Shown here: piece by piece, positions 54,600 to 64,000 of the stretch
Position numbering within the stretch: the first letter of the stretch is position 1
Layout of the letters: each line of letters begins with the position of its first letter
NCBI GenBank assembly: GCA_006384855.1
Contig: VCJN01000690.1
Span: forward strand, 155,310-219,309
Source of the DNA: Tetraselmis striata
Lineage: Eukaryota > Chlorophyta > Chlorodendrophyceae > Chlorodendrales > Chlorodendraceae
Direction of reading: 5' to 3'
Length of the DNA stretch: 64,000 nt
Notes under the pieces: model-generated
Databases searched by the model: none
Seen by the model: the letters and a program-made list of their open reading frames with translations, nothing else
Told to the model about the DNA's origin: nothing
Made by a program: the position numbers and the translations under genes

Positions 54600-55770
54600 A
54601 GGCGTCAACCATGCGTTCGCAACATGATGCCCGAGATGCAAGGACCTCGCGGGCGTCACCCCTTGCTTCCGCATCTTCGAGAGCCTGCACCCCAACACAG
54701 GCGCGATGATGCCGGGACCGGAGTGGCTAATTCTGCCCTATCACGTCCCCGGCATGTCTGCCTTCCCGCCTGAAGTCGACAACGAGGACGAGGCCCGCCG
54801 TCGCAAGCACCATGGCAGCAAGAACCATGGCGGCGGCGAAAGAGATGCGGCACATGAACCCGGAGGCCCACATTGGGGACGACGAGTAGATCCTCGCGGA
54901 CGTCAAAGCAACGGTGGCTGAGGCCACCGCTGGCAAGGCTGACGAGCAAGAGGTGCGGAGGGTGGAGAGAATTAATCGTAAAGGGTGGGATTACCCGCAT
55001 CTCCGCAGTGGGGGCAGGTGAACGCCCGCATCTCTCGCGTAAAAACCCCGTGTATACTGTCGCTCCTAGCTCTTGTAACGCTGCCCAGTGCAAGGAGCCC
55101 TTTGTCGTTGTCACGTCGCCTTGGATCACTCACTTGATTGAATTTGCTCCTACCGATGCTGGCGGCCTCCAAGGCGGAAATCTATCGCGTGCATATTCCG
55201 AGTACCTACTTGACGCAAGGGCCCCTCCCGCGAATGGACTACCTCGACAGTCTTTTGACAGCGGGTCGGGTACTTATCATCGCGTCAAATCACCCAAGAA
55301 GTCCCGACACCAATAGACGCGCCTTGTGGTTGGTCGTCGGAAGAGATTCGGCGACTTTAACGGCGCATATCTCGGAGCACCCCGGCAGCAAAGTGGGTTC
55401 ATGTATGCAAGACAGCGAGAACCATGGCGGCGGCGAAAGAGATGCGGCACATGAGCCCGGAGGCCCACATTGGGGACGACGAGTACATCCTCGCGGACGT
55501 CAAAGCAACGGTGGCTGAGGCCACCGCTGGCAAGGCTGACGAGCAAGAGATGCGGAGGGCGGAGAGAATTAGTTGTGAAGGGTGGGATTACCCGCATCTC
55601 CGCAGTGGGCAGGTGAACGCCCGCATCTCTCGCGTAAAAACCCCGTGTACTGTCGCTCCTAGCTCTTGTAACGCTGCCATGTGCAAGGAGCCCTTTGTCG
55701 TTGTCACGTCGCCTTGGACCACTCACCTGGATTTGCTCCTACCGATGCTGGCGGCCTCCAAGGCGGAATA
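54600..55770 (+). pseudogene. Hypothetical ORF, duplicated and broken
   Basis: 54601-54810 reads CPRCKDLAGVTPCFRIFESL, then MMPGPEWLILPYHVPGMSAF in one plus frame, with an in-frame TGA just before CPRC. From 54827 a second frame reads MAAAKEMRHMNPEAHIGDDE, a TAG, then ILADVKATVAEATAGKADEQ. The tandem second copy (from 55424) keeps a Tyr codon where the first has TAG, so the first is a nonsense mutant. Both continue to KGWDYPHLRSG or EGWDYPHLRSG. The family is not recognised. Confidence 0.45.
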
Positions 55771-56005
55771 AATCTCTTGCGTGCAGATTCTGAGCACCTA
55801 CTTGACGCCCCTCCTGCGAATGGACTACCTCGACATCATGTTGACAGCGGGTCGTGTACTTATCATCGCGTCAAAGCACCCAATATAAGGAACCCCGACA
55901 CCAACAGACGCGCCTTGTGGTTGGTCGTCGGAAGAGATTCGGCGACTTTAACGGCGCATCTGTCGGAGCACCTCGGCAGCAGAGTGGGTTCGTGTATGCC
56001 CTGTG
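54817..56005 (+). repeat. Tandem duplication, two copies of about 597 bp
   Basis: Copies at about 54817-55411 and 55414-56005 begin with AGAACCATGGCGGCGGCGAA and end with GTGGGTTC-TGTATGC. Small indels and substitutions separate them. Confidence 0.9.
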
Positions 56006-56158
56006 ACAGGGGATTCATGCAGCTTTAGCTTCGCCGCCATAGCTCACTGGGCAATACCTCATTAATCACAATCAACGATCATAACAAATCATTTCGACCG
56101 CAGATAAGAGTTGAATCAACTCATGTCCGTCGATTTCACAAACCGCACTTTCTTTGCT

Positions 56159-56381
56159 AGCGCGGCCGGGGCAGCGGGGCGCCAACGCGCGGCGGCCGGG
56201 GCAGCGGGGCGCCAACGCGCGGCGGCCGGGGCAGCGGCGCGCCAACGCGCGGCGGCCGGGGCAGCGGCGCGCCAACGCGCGGCGGCCGGGGCAGCGGCGC
56301 GCCAACGCGCGGCGGCCGGGGCAGCGGCGCGCCAACGCGCGGCGGCCGGGGCAGCGGCGCGCCAACGCGCGGCGGCCGGGG
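56159..56381 (+). repeat. 30-bp GC-rich minisatellite, 7+ copies
   Basis: The unit starts GCGGCCGGGGCAGCGG and ends GCCAACGCGCG. The first two copies have GGGGCG where the later ones have GGCGCG. The unit length is a multiple of three, so all frames stay open. The reading frames here (Ala/Arg-rich) are probably not real genes. Confidence 0.95.
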
Positions 56382-58260
56382 ATCATGTTGGTGATTCATG
56401 CAACCCCGCATACTAAATGGTTTGCAGCCATCTAGGCAATTAAAGCATGCCTAAAAGCAGCATTTGCGGTGCAGCGCTGCAGCAATCTGCGACGTGCCGC
56501 AAGGAAATATCAGGTATTAGCGGTGCTTCCTTGCAATCTGTATAGTATCGTCAAGCCGGTGCGTGTTCACATCCCTTCTATGCCATGCAACTCCGCATAC
56601 TAAATGATTTGCAGCCATCTAGGCCATTAAAGCATGCCTAAGGGCAGCATATGCGGTGCAGCGCTGCAGCAATCTGCGGCGTGCCGCCAGCTAGCAAATA
56701 TCGGGTATTAGCGGTACTGCATTGCAATCCGTATAGTGTCGTCAAGCCAGTGCGTGTTCGTATCCCTTCTGTGCCATGCAACTCCGCATACTAAATGATT
56801 TGCAACCATCTATGCAATTAAAGCATGCCTAAAGGCAGAATGTGCGGTGCAGTGCTGCAGCAATCTGCGGCGTGCCGCCAGGAAATATCGGGTATTACAC
56901 GTCGCGCGAGATGGCCGTCGCTACTCGGTATGAAATCCACGTCCCTCGTACGTCCCGTATCGTCCCCGTATGTCGTCGTTCGTCACCCGTAGGGGACATT
57001 TACGTCACATCTGAATCTCACAGTGTTAGCGGTACTGCCTTGCGATCCGTATAGTATCGTCAAGCCGGTGCGTGTTCATATCCCTTCTATGCCATGCAAC
57101 CCCGCATACTAAATGGTTTGCAGCCATCTATGCAATTAAAGCAGGCCTAAAGGCAGCATCTGCGGTGCAGCGCTGCAGCAATCTGCGACGTGCCGCAAGG
57201 AAATATCAGGTATTAGCGGTACTGCCTTGCAATCCGTATAGTGTCGTCAAGCCGGCGCGTGTTCACGTCCCTTCTATGCCATGCAACTCCGCATACTAGA
57301 TGGTCTGCAACCATCTATGCAATTAAAGCATGCCTAAGGGCAGTATGTGCGGTGCAGTGCTTCAGCAATCTGCGGCGTGCCGCCGGGAAGTATCAGGTAT
57401 GAAGTAACTTGACAGTTGAATCAACGATGCGTCGATTTTTCAGAAATTTTTTAAGGAACGGGTTCTACATCACTGGCCTACAGTTCCATGAATTGCATTG
57501 CCAGCGCTTTGAAGTAGCGAGTATGAACTCGCGTGTGGCTTGTATAGAAGTCATCATGCGCAGCGTTTCGAGCGGCGGCTCACCGGATTATAGTACCGGA
57601 TTATACTTAGTAGTGCATGTCAGTAGATAAGCGCTTGTGACGACTAGCGAGTACCATTTTTTTTCCATTACCAGCAGCGCGTAGCGAGCAATCCTTACGC
57701 TGGTGCTACGCCGCTTAAATTCCAACCGTGAGATCGTAATCGGACGGCTGTGTAATTAAGAACCGTGGGCGGGCGGGCGGGCGGGCGGGCGGGTGGATTG
57801 TAGTACTTAGTAGTACATGCCAGTATATAAGCGCTTTACTCATGCACCTATAGGCCCGATCCGCAGTATACGGGTACCCGTACATACGGCAATAAAGCTC
57901 ACCGCCGATGAAAAATCGACGCTTCGCTGGATTAGAGGTGCTGCCTTGCAATCTGTATAGTATCGTCAAGCCTGTGCGTGTTCACGTCCCTTCTATGCCA
58001 TGCAACCCCGCATACTAAATGGTTTGCAGCCATCTATGCAATTAAAACATGCCTAAGGGCAGCATCTGCGGTGCAGCGCTGCAGCAATCTGCGGCATGCC
58101 GCAAGGAAATATCAGATATTAGAGGTACTGCCTTATTGCAATTTGTATGGTATTGCAAAGCATATGCGCAATAAAATCCCCTTTTTGTCATATAAATCCG
58201 CATACTGAAAGGTTGGCAGGCACCTGTTAGGCCGTTATATCCTGCCTAAAGGCAGCAATC
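56382..58260 (+). repeat. Satellite of about 186-192 bp, about seven copies, interrupted
   Basis: Each unit carries ATGCAAC-CCGCATACTAAA, then GCAGCCATCTA-GCAATTAAA, GCGGTGCAGCGCTGCAGCAA, a CGTGCCGC-AGGAAATATC block and GTATAGTATCGTCAAGCC. Unit starts are at about 56397, 56583, 56775, 57093, 57279, 57998 and a diverged one near 58190. The array is interrupted by about 125 bp of unrelated DNA at 56898-57024 and by a 535-bp mobile copy at 57400-57934. Confidence 0.9.
57400..57934 (-). mobile_element. Very short derivative of the RT-bearing element, nested in satellite
   Basis: The left edge is the reverse complement of the right end of 40808-45435, and the right edge is the reverse complement of its left end (CAGCGAAGCGTCGATTTTTC). 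The satellite reads CAGGTATTAG when uninterrupted; here it is CAGGTAT, element, ATTAG, so the borders are base-precise with about 2 bp (AT) duplicated. This gives the best definition of the element's true ends. Confidence 0.75.
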
Positions 58261-58299
58261 TGCAGTTCGGCGCTGTAGCAATCAATGTGTGAACGTCGA

Positions 58300-58800
58300 C
58301 TACTGGCATCCCGCAGATGTGCAAGGAGGCATGGATCGTGTTCATCCACAAGGTCAGCTTTCTCCGCCTCCGGAAGATTGCACAGTCACGATTGCCCAGA
58401 GATTACACAGACTGGCCCACGAAGCTCATGAGATTCCCCATCGAGTTCTTCCCTTTGACCACTAAGTCTACCTGCGTCATGGTGGGCATTTTGGCGCAAA
58501 CTGTGAGGCACTTTGGCTTCTCCGACACAGCCGCGAACAAGATTTGCGTCGGCTCTCGACATATGGTGCCGACCAAAGTGTTCTCTCGCATTGATGCAAG
58601 TGGAGTTCGGAAGTTGTGGCTACTCGATTCGCAACGTGCGCGAATGGCACAACGACAACGAGATGCGGCGCGGCATTCAACACATCAAGAACCGCCAACG
58701 CTGCGACAGTCTCAGCCGGATAGCGACTGCAAGGGACAAACAAAGGTGGTGTACAATGGTGGTGCAAAGGCGAGAGGCCACAGTGATTTGAGAATACAAC
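58300..58800 (+). pseudogene. DUF7869-type gene fragment
   Basis: Plus strand from 58317 reads MCKEAWIVFIHKVSFLRLRK, closely paralleling MCREAWVFIHKVGFLRLRR at 27284. It is preceded by a CAG that could be a 3' splice site. The rest (CVMVGILAQTVRHFGFSDTA) cannot be matched. Only this upstream region of the gene is present, without the acidic-motif core, so it is a fragment. Confidence 0.55.
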
Positions 58801-59223
58801 AATTGGCTACAAGGTTGTCACCACCCGCCGCTATATATTGAACTATGGTTGGTGCCGGCACTGGTCGTCAGACCATGCCGACCTATAGCAGCACGCTCAC
58901 TGCGAAGAGCGTCACCTTTGGAGAGACGAACAGAAGTCCAAACGTCTGCCTCGTTTTGGCATGGCATTGCTCAGTATATTGCCTTGTACTGACAAGTCCC
59001 AAGCAGACATATACGGACCTTGGGTAATCGATACCCGGTACGAGTACTAGTGCGCGCGTCGTGCGCGCCCTCGTACTAGTACCTGTCGTACCCGTAGAAT
59101 GTTACGCCACTCTGCGGTACAGGTACTCGTACAGTATTATGTCAAAGATAGTGCAGGACAAGTTACACAAAAGTATAACTGTCACACTACATCTCTCCCT
59201 CCTTGGACAACATGAAGCAGTAT

Positions 59224-60470
59224 TCAATTTGCAGTTGGAATTCTAGCCGGATATTTAGCCGCATGCTGCAGAAACTCATCTGACTCAGCAAAATGCAGCC
59301 ACATCGGCGTATCCAGAAAACTTTGCAAAGCAACAGTCCGTTTTACATCAAACAAACGATGCCAAACAGGTGCAATAGTTTCATCTGCAAAGTGCACAAG
59401 AAATTGCAATTGAGATCCTTTGCGGCCAGGCATCAAGCCAATCTTGACTGCGGATATCTTTTCAATTTCAAACTCTTGGCTTTCAGGATCTTCCTCAGAA
59501 CCCGTGACCAATGGCACAACCGGTCGAATAGGTGCAGTCGGACATGGCCGCAAACTATTCACATGAAAAAACGGATGCAACTTCATCCCCGGAGGCAACT
59601 GCAACCGGAAACTATAATTGCCAACATTCTCAATAATCGGAAAAGGACCCAACTGCCTATCCAATCATTAACTTCTGATTAGGTTGGCCTTTGATTTTCA
59701 GAAAGCGAGTTACAATACTCATCACTTTATCTCCAACATTGAAAACGGGAACATCCCTCTGTTGCCTTTCCGTAGGACGAACAGTCAACTCATCCTTATG
59801 AATTGCCAAAATCGATTTGACTAAGTCATGGATGTCTTTCATATTCTGGATTTTCTGTTGAGCACTGACTGACACAGGTATTGTGGGCCTCATGGCAAAC
59901 AATAAGTCAGGAGGTGTTTCAGGATTAAATCCGTAATTAACCTCAAACGGTGTATGCTCAATACCAAGTGCACGATTAGAATTATACGAAAATTCCATCA
60001 ACGGCAATTGATCAACCCAATTGGTGCCATCAAAGCAACAAAACGCTCGAGCCAGTTCACAGACAATGGCATTGATCCTTTCAGTCAGACCATCCGTTTC
60101 AGGATGTTGGCCACTAGACATGTTTAACTTGCCTAGGCGACGCCACAAAGTCTGCCAAAAAGACGACATAAATCTCGGATCACGGTCCGAAATTATAACC
60201 CTTGGTAAACCATGCAGCCTGTATACTTCCTTCAGAAATAATTCAGCTGAATAGTCACCAGTCACAGTTTTAATCGTTGGAATAAAATGTGCTTGCCGGG
60301 TTAGATGGCTTACAACAACCAGCATTGCATCAAAACCATTACTCACAGGTAAATCGGTAATGAAATCCAAACCAACCGAGTGCCATGGACGTGGCGGCAC
60401 TGGAAGCGGCTGCGTCGGTGCTGCCGGCTGCGGACGAGAACGTACCCGCCTACAGGTTGGAACAGTAATT
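59224..60470 (-). pseudogene. Truncated Ty3/Gypsy integrase and chromodomain, second family
   Basis: 60400-59657 reads WHSVGLDFITDLPVSNGFDA, then IISDRDPRFMSSFWQTLW and HPETDGLTERINAIV: the integrase core with D, D and E, but only 34 residues between the last two, so one residue is missing relative to DD35E. Just upstream TCRRVRSRPQP is the remainder of the HHCC finger, after which similarity stops at about 60470. Near 59660 the frame shifts, and 59664-59224 continues with QLGPFPIIENVGNYSFRLQL and a chromodomain-like end (LQFLVHFADETIAPVWHRLF). RT and RNase H are absent. It is only distantly similar to the complete element, so it is a different family. No LTR was identified. Confidence 0.85.
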
Positions 60471-60753
60471 TAACCTATTTTGCACCGTGGAATTCATTTT
60501 GCACCGTAGGGTTTGTCTATACCCTAGTTCCCGGGTTTACTATCAGTACTTAAGACTCACTGGTGATGTAGCTTGGGTTTGTAGACCTTGGGTGCAGTGC
60601 AGCATGCAACAGCATGAAGGCCAGCCGCGACGCATATCCAATGTTGGTTTTGGAGCATTTTGTCCAAAATGGGACAAGGTGAGGCAATGAAATCAATATT
60701 TATTATGATTATTACATCCAGCGGCTAGCTAGCCACAAGACGTTGCTCATAGT

Positions 60754-63700
60754 TTATTCGTTGAGCATCCCCAACTCAAGCAAGTCCTTCTTCGTGGCTG
60801 CATTAAACTTGACGACTCCGCCGGGTTTGCGTTGCGCTGGGGTGGTTGACATGACGTGGACGCAGTTGTTTCGTGGCTGGCTGATTTGCCACCCAGTTTG
60901 CGCATATGTCTTCACGACTTGGACGCTTTTACCGTACCACTTCTTTCTGACCATGGTGCCGTCCTCGTTGAACACCTCTCGACTTCCCGACGCGTCGTGG
61001 ATGGCCTTCGCGTACGATAGGGGGACGGCTTCAACAAGCTTCCAAGGAAGCGTCAGGCACTTCTCCCAGCTTGTGTCAACTGGCTTCTTCCCTCCTTTTG
61101 TCTGCGCGTACAACCATAGGGGCATGAGGGGGTTGCCCTTTGCATCGGCATGGAAGGGCTCGTATACGGCCACGGTCAACGTGTCTTCGGTAGTCTCGCG
61201 CGACTTCACAAGCCCGATGACGAATCTCGACTCCCAATCACCAAGAGTTTCAGGACACTTGTCTTCCTCATGCACCTAACGATGACCAAGACCGCGAGCT
61301 ATGTTAGTCCCGAGCGACACGCCACGCCATTTTTGTCCCAGCTGGGACAAAATAACAAGCAAGGTAGAAGAACCAAATTGTTTTGTCCCGTAAAGGACAA
61401 AAATGACAAACAATGGGACTCACATCGGAGACGTCGATGACAACGAGGTTCGAGCCCTTTGCATCGCTGGGCGATGTGTTGTCATGAAGCCTCTCCTTGG
61501 CGCCGGCGTGAACTCCCCGGAAGGCGCTGTCATCTTGAAGCACTTGAGCACGAACCTCGGCTTCCACGCGAGCGGCTTCGGCATTGTTGAGGTCTGCGTT
61601 GGTAGCCATCGTGTGACGTGCCTCAGCAGGCGCGGTCTGCCCGTGCTCGCGCAAGAAGTCGTCAACTTCCTCTTTCCGTTGCGGCCAGAACCCGGAGAAA
61701 GCTGCCGAAGGAGCAGTTTGCATCTCATCCAAGTCGTCGAGCAGATTCTTCCAGCTCTCGCGCTCGACTGGGGAGAAGTGCCACTGGACCGCCAGGTCCG
61801 TGATGTACGACCTGACTTTCTTGAAATCATCCAAGTACCTCTGGACCTTCACCGCGTCGGGCTTCTTTTTGTCGCAGAGAGCGTACAAAAGGGGCCTGCC
61901 CGCACGAATCTCGGGCGTCCCAGTTGGCGCGCTCTTCAAGATCTGCACGGGCTCCGAAAGCGGTGTGTTGGACCACAAGGCGGTGCGCAACGAGCCGCCA
62001 GACGCGGCGGCGTCGTCACGGGTGAACTCGAATTTGTGCGGCTTACTGATGTCCTGAATGTGGTCTTGGAAATGGGGCCTTAACCACTCAGAGAAGTCGA
62101 GGGAGAATGAGAGCTCAGCAATCTCCGGAGTGGGCGAGAATGCCTTCGCCACCAAGTCAAGAAAGGCCTCGATTGTGTAGGCGGAGCTGCGAGATAGCGC
62201 AAGACTGATGCGGCTGAAGATCTGGTCAACCCGTTCGTGAGTGTGCCCGACAGGCAAGAAGACCAAATGAATGACGTCGCAGATGCCGATAGACACAAGC
62301 CAATTGCAGAGGGCCGCCACGTTCCTATTCTTGTTCTCCCTGACGGTGTTGTCCATCTGGATTCTGATGTACGGAATCTTTCTACCACGGTGTTGAATTT
62401 CCTGCATCGCAGACAAGCTTTCATCAGTCCATGGCTACCGGACAACCACGGCGAACCTATCGGGAGGCTAACGAGCTCACCTTCATGATCGTGATCCATA
62501 TCAGAGTGCACGTCGTGGACGAATCGTGGGGGATGGTGTTGGTGTAGTAGTAGATGTCGTCCGGGCGGTATCCGTCGTACTTCACACAGGTGAGGTGGTA
62601 CTTGAGGAGCATGTCGGGCTTCACAGTCTTGGGGATGCGAACCCAGTGAGGCAGCAGGGTCTTCGCGGAGTCCATGCTATCAATTTCGAAGAAGAAGAAG
62701 TTTCCATGGCCAAGGCGCGACTGGAAGACGGCGTTGTTCAGATCCCTTCGTTCCTGGCGCACTCTCTCGAGGTGTACCTTCTGCTCAGCTCTGACCTGAC
62801 GCCTCACCAGCTGCTGATGTTGACGGTGCACTTGACGTTCCTCTGGCGTCATGTCCTTTGTGCAAATCTCGCGAGCTTGGTCTCTGAGTGCTTTGCCCGC
62901 CGCGCATATGGGACAGTGGCTGAATCGCTTCACCTTCGGCGTGGTGACATCCGGGAAGTCTTCCTTCCAAGTCCGGCGGAAAGTGTCGAACGATGCGAGC
63001 TTCACTTCGCTCTCGGTAGCCAAATCTACAAAGGGGCAGGGGCGTGATATGTCGGTATACAAATAAGGTCTCATAATGCGAGACAGAAAAGTTCGGTCTG
63101 AAGTGGGTCGAAATAATTATATCGGTAGTGGGTGAATAATTCTGTAATCAGCATGGCGAAACAATCTGTCAACAGTGTGACGAAACGGTATGCCAGTAGT
63201 GGGACAAAACCGTATCTCAGCAGTGGGACAAGACGTTCTCTCTGCAGTGGGACGATATCGGCTAATTATGTGGGACAAATACTTTTGCGGTCGGTGGGAC
63301 GAAACGGTATGCCATGAGCGGTGCGAAACGTTCTGTCATCAGTGGGACGAAATCGGTCCGGCGTCGGTGGGACTAAACGTTCTGGCGATAGCGGGACGAA
63401 ACGTTCTGTCATCAGTGGGACAAAACGGTTTGTCATCAGCGGGACGAAACGGTTTGTCATCAGTGGGACGAAACGGTTCGTCATCAGCGGGACAAAACGG
63501 TCTGTCAGCAGCGGGACAAAACGGTTTGTCATCAGTGGGACGAAACGGTTTGTCATCAGTGGGACGAAACGGTCTGTCATCAGTGGGACGAAACGGTCTG
63601 TCATCAGTGGGACGAAACGGTTTGTCATCAGTGGGACGAAACGGTTTGTCATCAGTGGGACGAAATGGTTTGTCATCAGTGGGACGAAACGGTTTGTCAT

Positions 63701-64000
63701 CAGTGGGACGAAACGGTTTGTCATCAGCGGGACGAAACGGTCTGTCATCAGCGGGACGAAACGGTATGTCATCAGTGGGACAAAATGGGCCTCACCACGG
63801 AGAATGGCGTTGTCGTCCTCGGCCCACGACTTGTAGTAGTAGTAGACGCAAATCTTGGTCATCCAGGGAGGTAGGTGCTTCTTGAAGGTCTCGCTGTTTC
63901 CGTCATGAAAAGGCATGATCTCGACGTGACCGAGGTCATCCGAGAAGAAGTGCTCGAGAAACATGCGCACATGCTCCCTCGGTCCGGTCTGTCTGCTCTC
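60754..64000 (-). CDS. DUF7869-type gene, multi-exon, apparently intact (5' end beyond window)
   Basis: Exons 64000-63796, 63025-62481, 62401-61424 and 61275-60754 join through GT-AG introns of 770, 79 and 148 bp, with every phase consistent, giving 749 residues and a stop. Exon 1 ends NAILR. Exon 2 has RFSHCPICAAGKAL (CxxC), an Arg/Gln-rich helix, then FFFFEIDSMDS, LLKYHLTCVKYDGYRPDDIY and HDSSTTCTLIWITIMK. Exon 3 has IRIQMDNTVRENKNRNVAAL and VFLPVGHTHERVDQIFSRIS, the hallmark of DUF7869. The Asp residues in EIDSMDS and QMDNT with HTHERVDQ could form an RNase-H-like acidic centre, which is an inference. Exon 4 encodes a 173-residue C-terminal domain (WESRFVIGLVKSRETTEDTL ... RKKWYGKSVQVVKTYAQTGW) of unknown role. 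The family spreads as repeats in many protists and animals and is suspected to be transposase-derived. Confidence 0.82.
63026..63795 (-). other. Intron with minisatellite
   Basis: GT donor at 63795-63794 and AG acceptor at 63027-63026 in minus sense. Removing it joins CGT-G to AT-TTG and restores frame. Most of it is the 24-bp array. Confidence 0.8.
63140..63785 (+). repeat. 24-bp minisatellite
   Basis: The unit is GGGACGAAACGG followed by TTTGTCATCAGT, with variants (CGGTCTGTCATCAGCGGGAC and similar). About 19 regular copies run from about 63330 to 63785, and more diverged copies reach back to about 63140. The unit length is a multiple of three, so frames stay open for about 170 codons on both strands. 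Confidence 0.95.

Noticed and set aside
56072-56435. Ala/Arg- and Pro/Arg-rich repeat ORFs on both strands
   Set aside because: They are translations of a 30-bp GC-rich minisatellite whose length is a multiple of three. No start context or domain is present.
63266-63885. Repeat protein encoded by the 24-bp array
   Set aside because: The array lies inside a GT-AG intron whose removal restores the DUF7869 frame exactly. A separate gene is not needed, although intron retention remains possible.

Overview
The window looks like nuclear DNA of a eukaryotic microbe, most probably a unicellular green alga. The evidence is short GT-AG introns in protein genes, tubulin-ligase and PLAC8-type genes, many long G/C homopolymers, and mobile elements (a chromovirus, DUF7869-type ORFs, coiled-coil element ORFs) of kinds familiar in algae, oomycetes and early animals. 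No species can be named from sequence alone. The standard genetic code fits: the long intact ORFs contain no internal stops. There are no operons, rRNA genes, CRISPR arrays or confident tRNA genes.

Ordinary host genes are few. Positions 1773-6866 (minus) hold an intron-rich tubulin-tyrosine-ligase-family locus that appears to encode two TTL-like modules in tandem. Positions 48053-48961 (plus) hold a three-exon PLAC8-family gene whose splice junctions all keep frame. Positions 51088-52583 (minus) hold exons of an unrecognised gene. Several other exon-like stretches (166-447, 10-13 kb, 17.7-18.5 kb) have no recognisable family.

Most of the rest is mobile or repetitive. 7.7-9.3 kb is a tandem repeat cassette with a 0.5 kb pentanucleotide array. 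12.9-18.1 kb and 19.8-25.0 kb are each bounded by a short inverted repeat and each hold a convergent pair of decayed ORFs. 26.4-28.5 kb and 36.2-37.9 kb are two parts of one broken DUF7869-type gene, separated by a complete, young Ty3/Gypsy chromovirus (29222-35917) with near-identical LTRs, a 5-bp target duplication, a gag/pol -1 frameshift site, and a pol N-terminus carrying Dam-methyltransferase-like and Nudix-like regions ahead of protease. 39.1-45.4 kb holds a long and a short copy of an element whose long form encodes a reverse transcriptase plus a restriction-like nuclease; a third, 535-bp copy sits inside a satellite at 57.4 kb. 54.8-58.3 kb is a 0.6-kb tandem duplication, a 30-bp minisatellite and a roughly 186-bp satellite. 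59.2-60.5 kb is a truncated second Gypsy integrase. 60754-64000 (minus) is an apparently intact multi-exon DUF7869-type gene, cut by the window end, whose first visible intron is filled with a 24-bp minisatellite.

The parts work together as a nested mobile-element landscape: DUF7869 genes exist as intact, broken and fragmentary copies, the chromovirus has disrupted one of them, and short derivatives of the RT-bearing element have inserted into a satellite.
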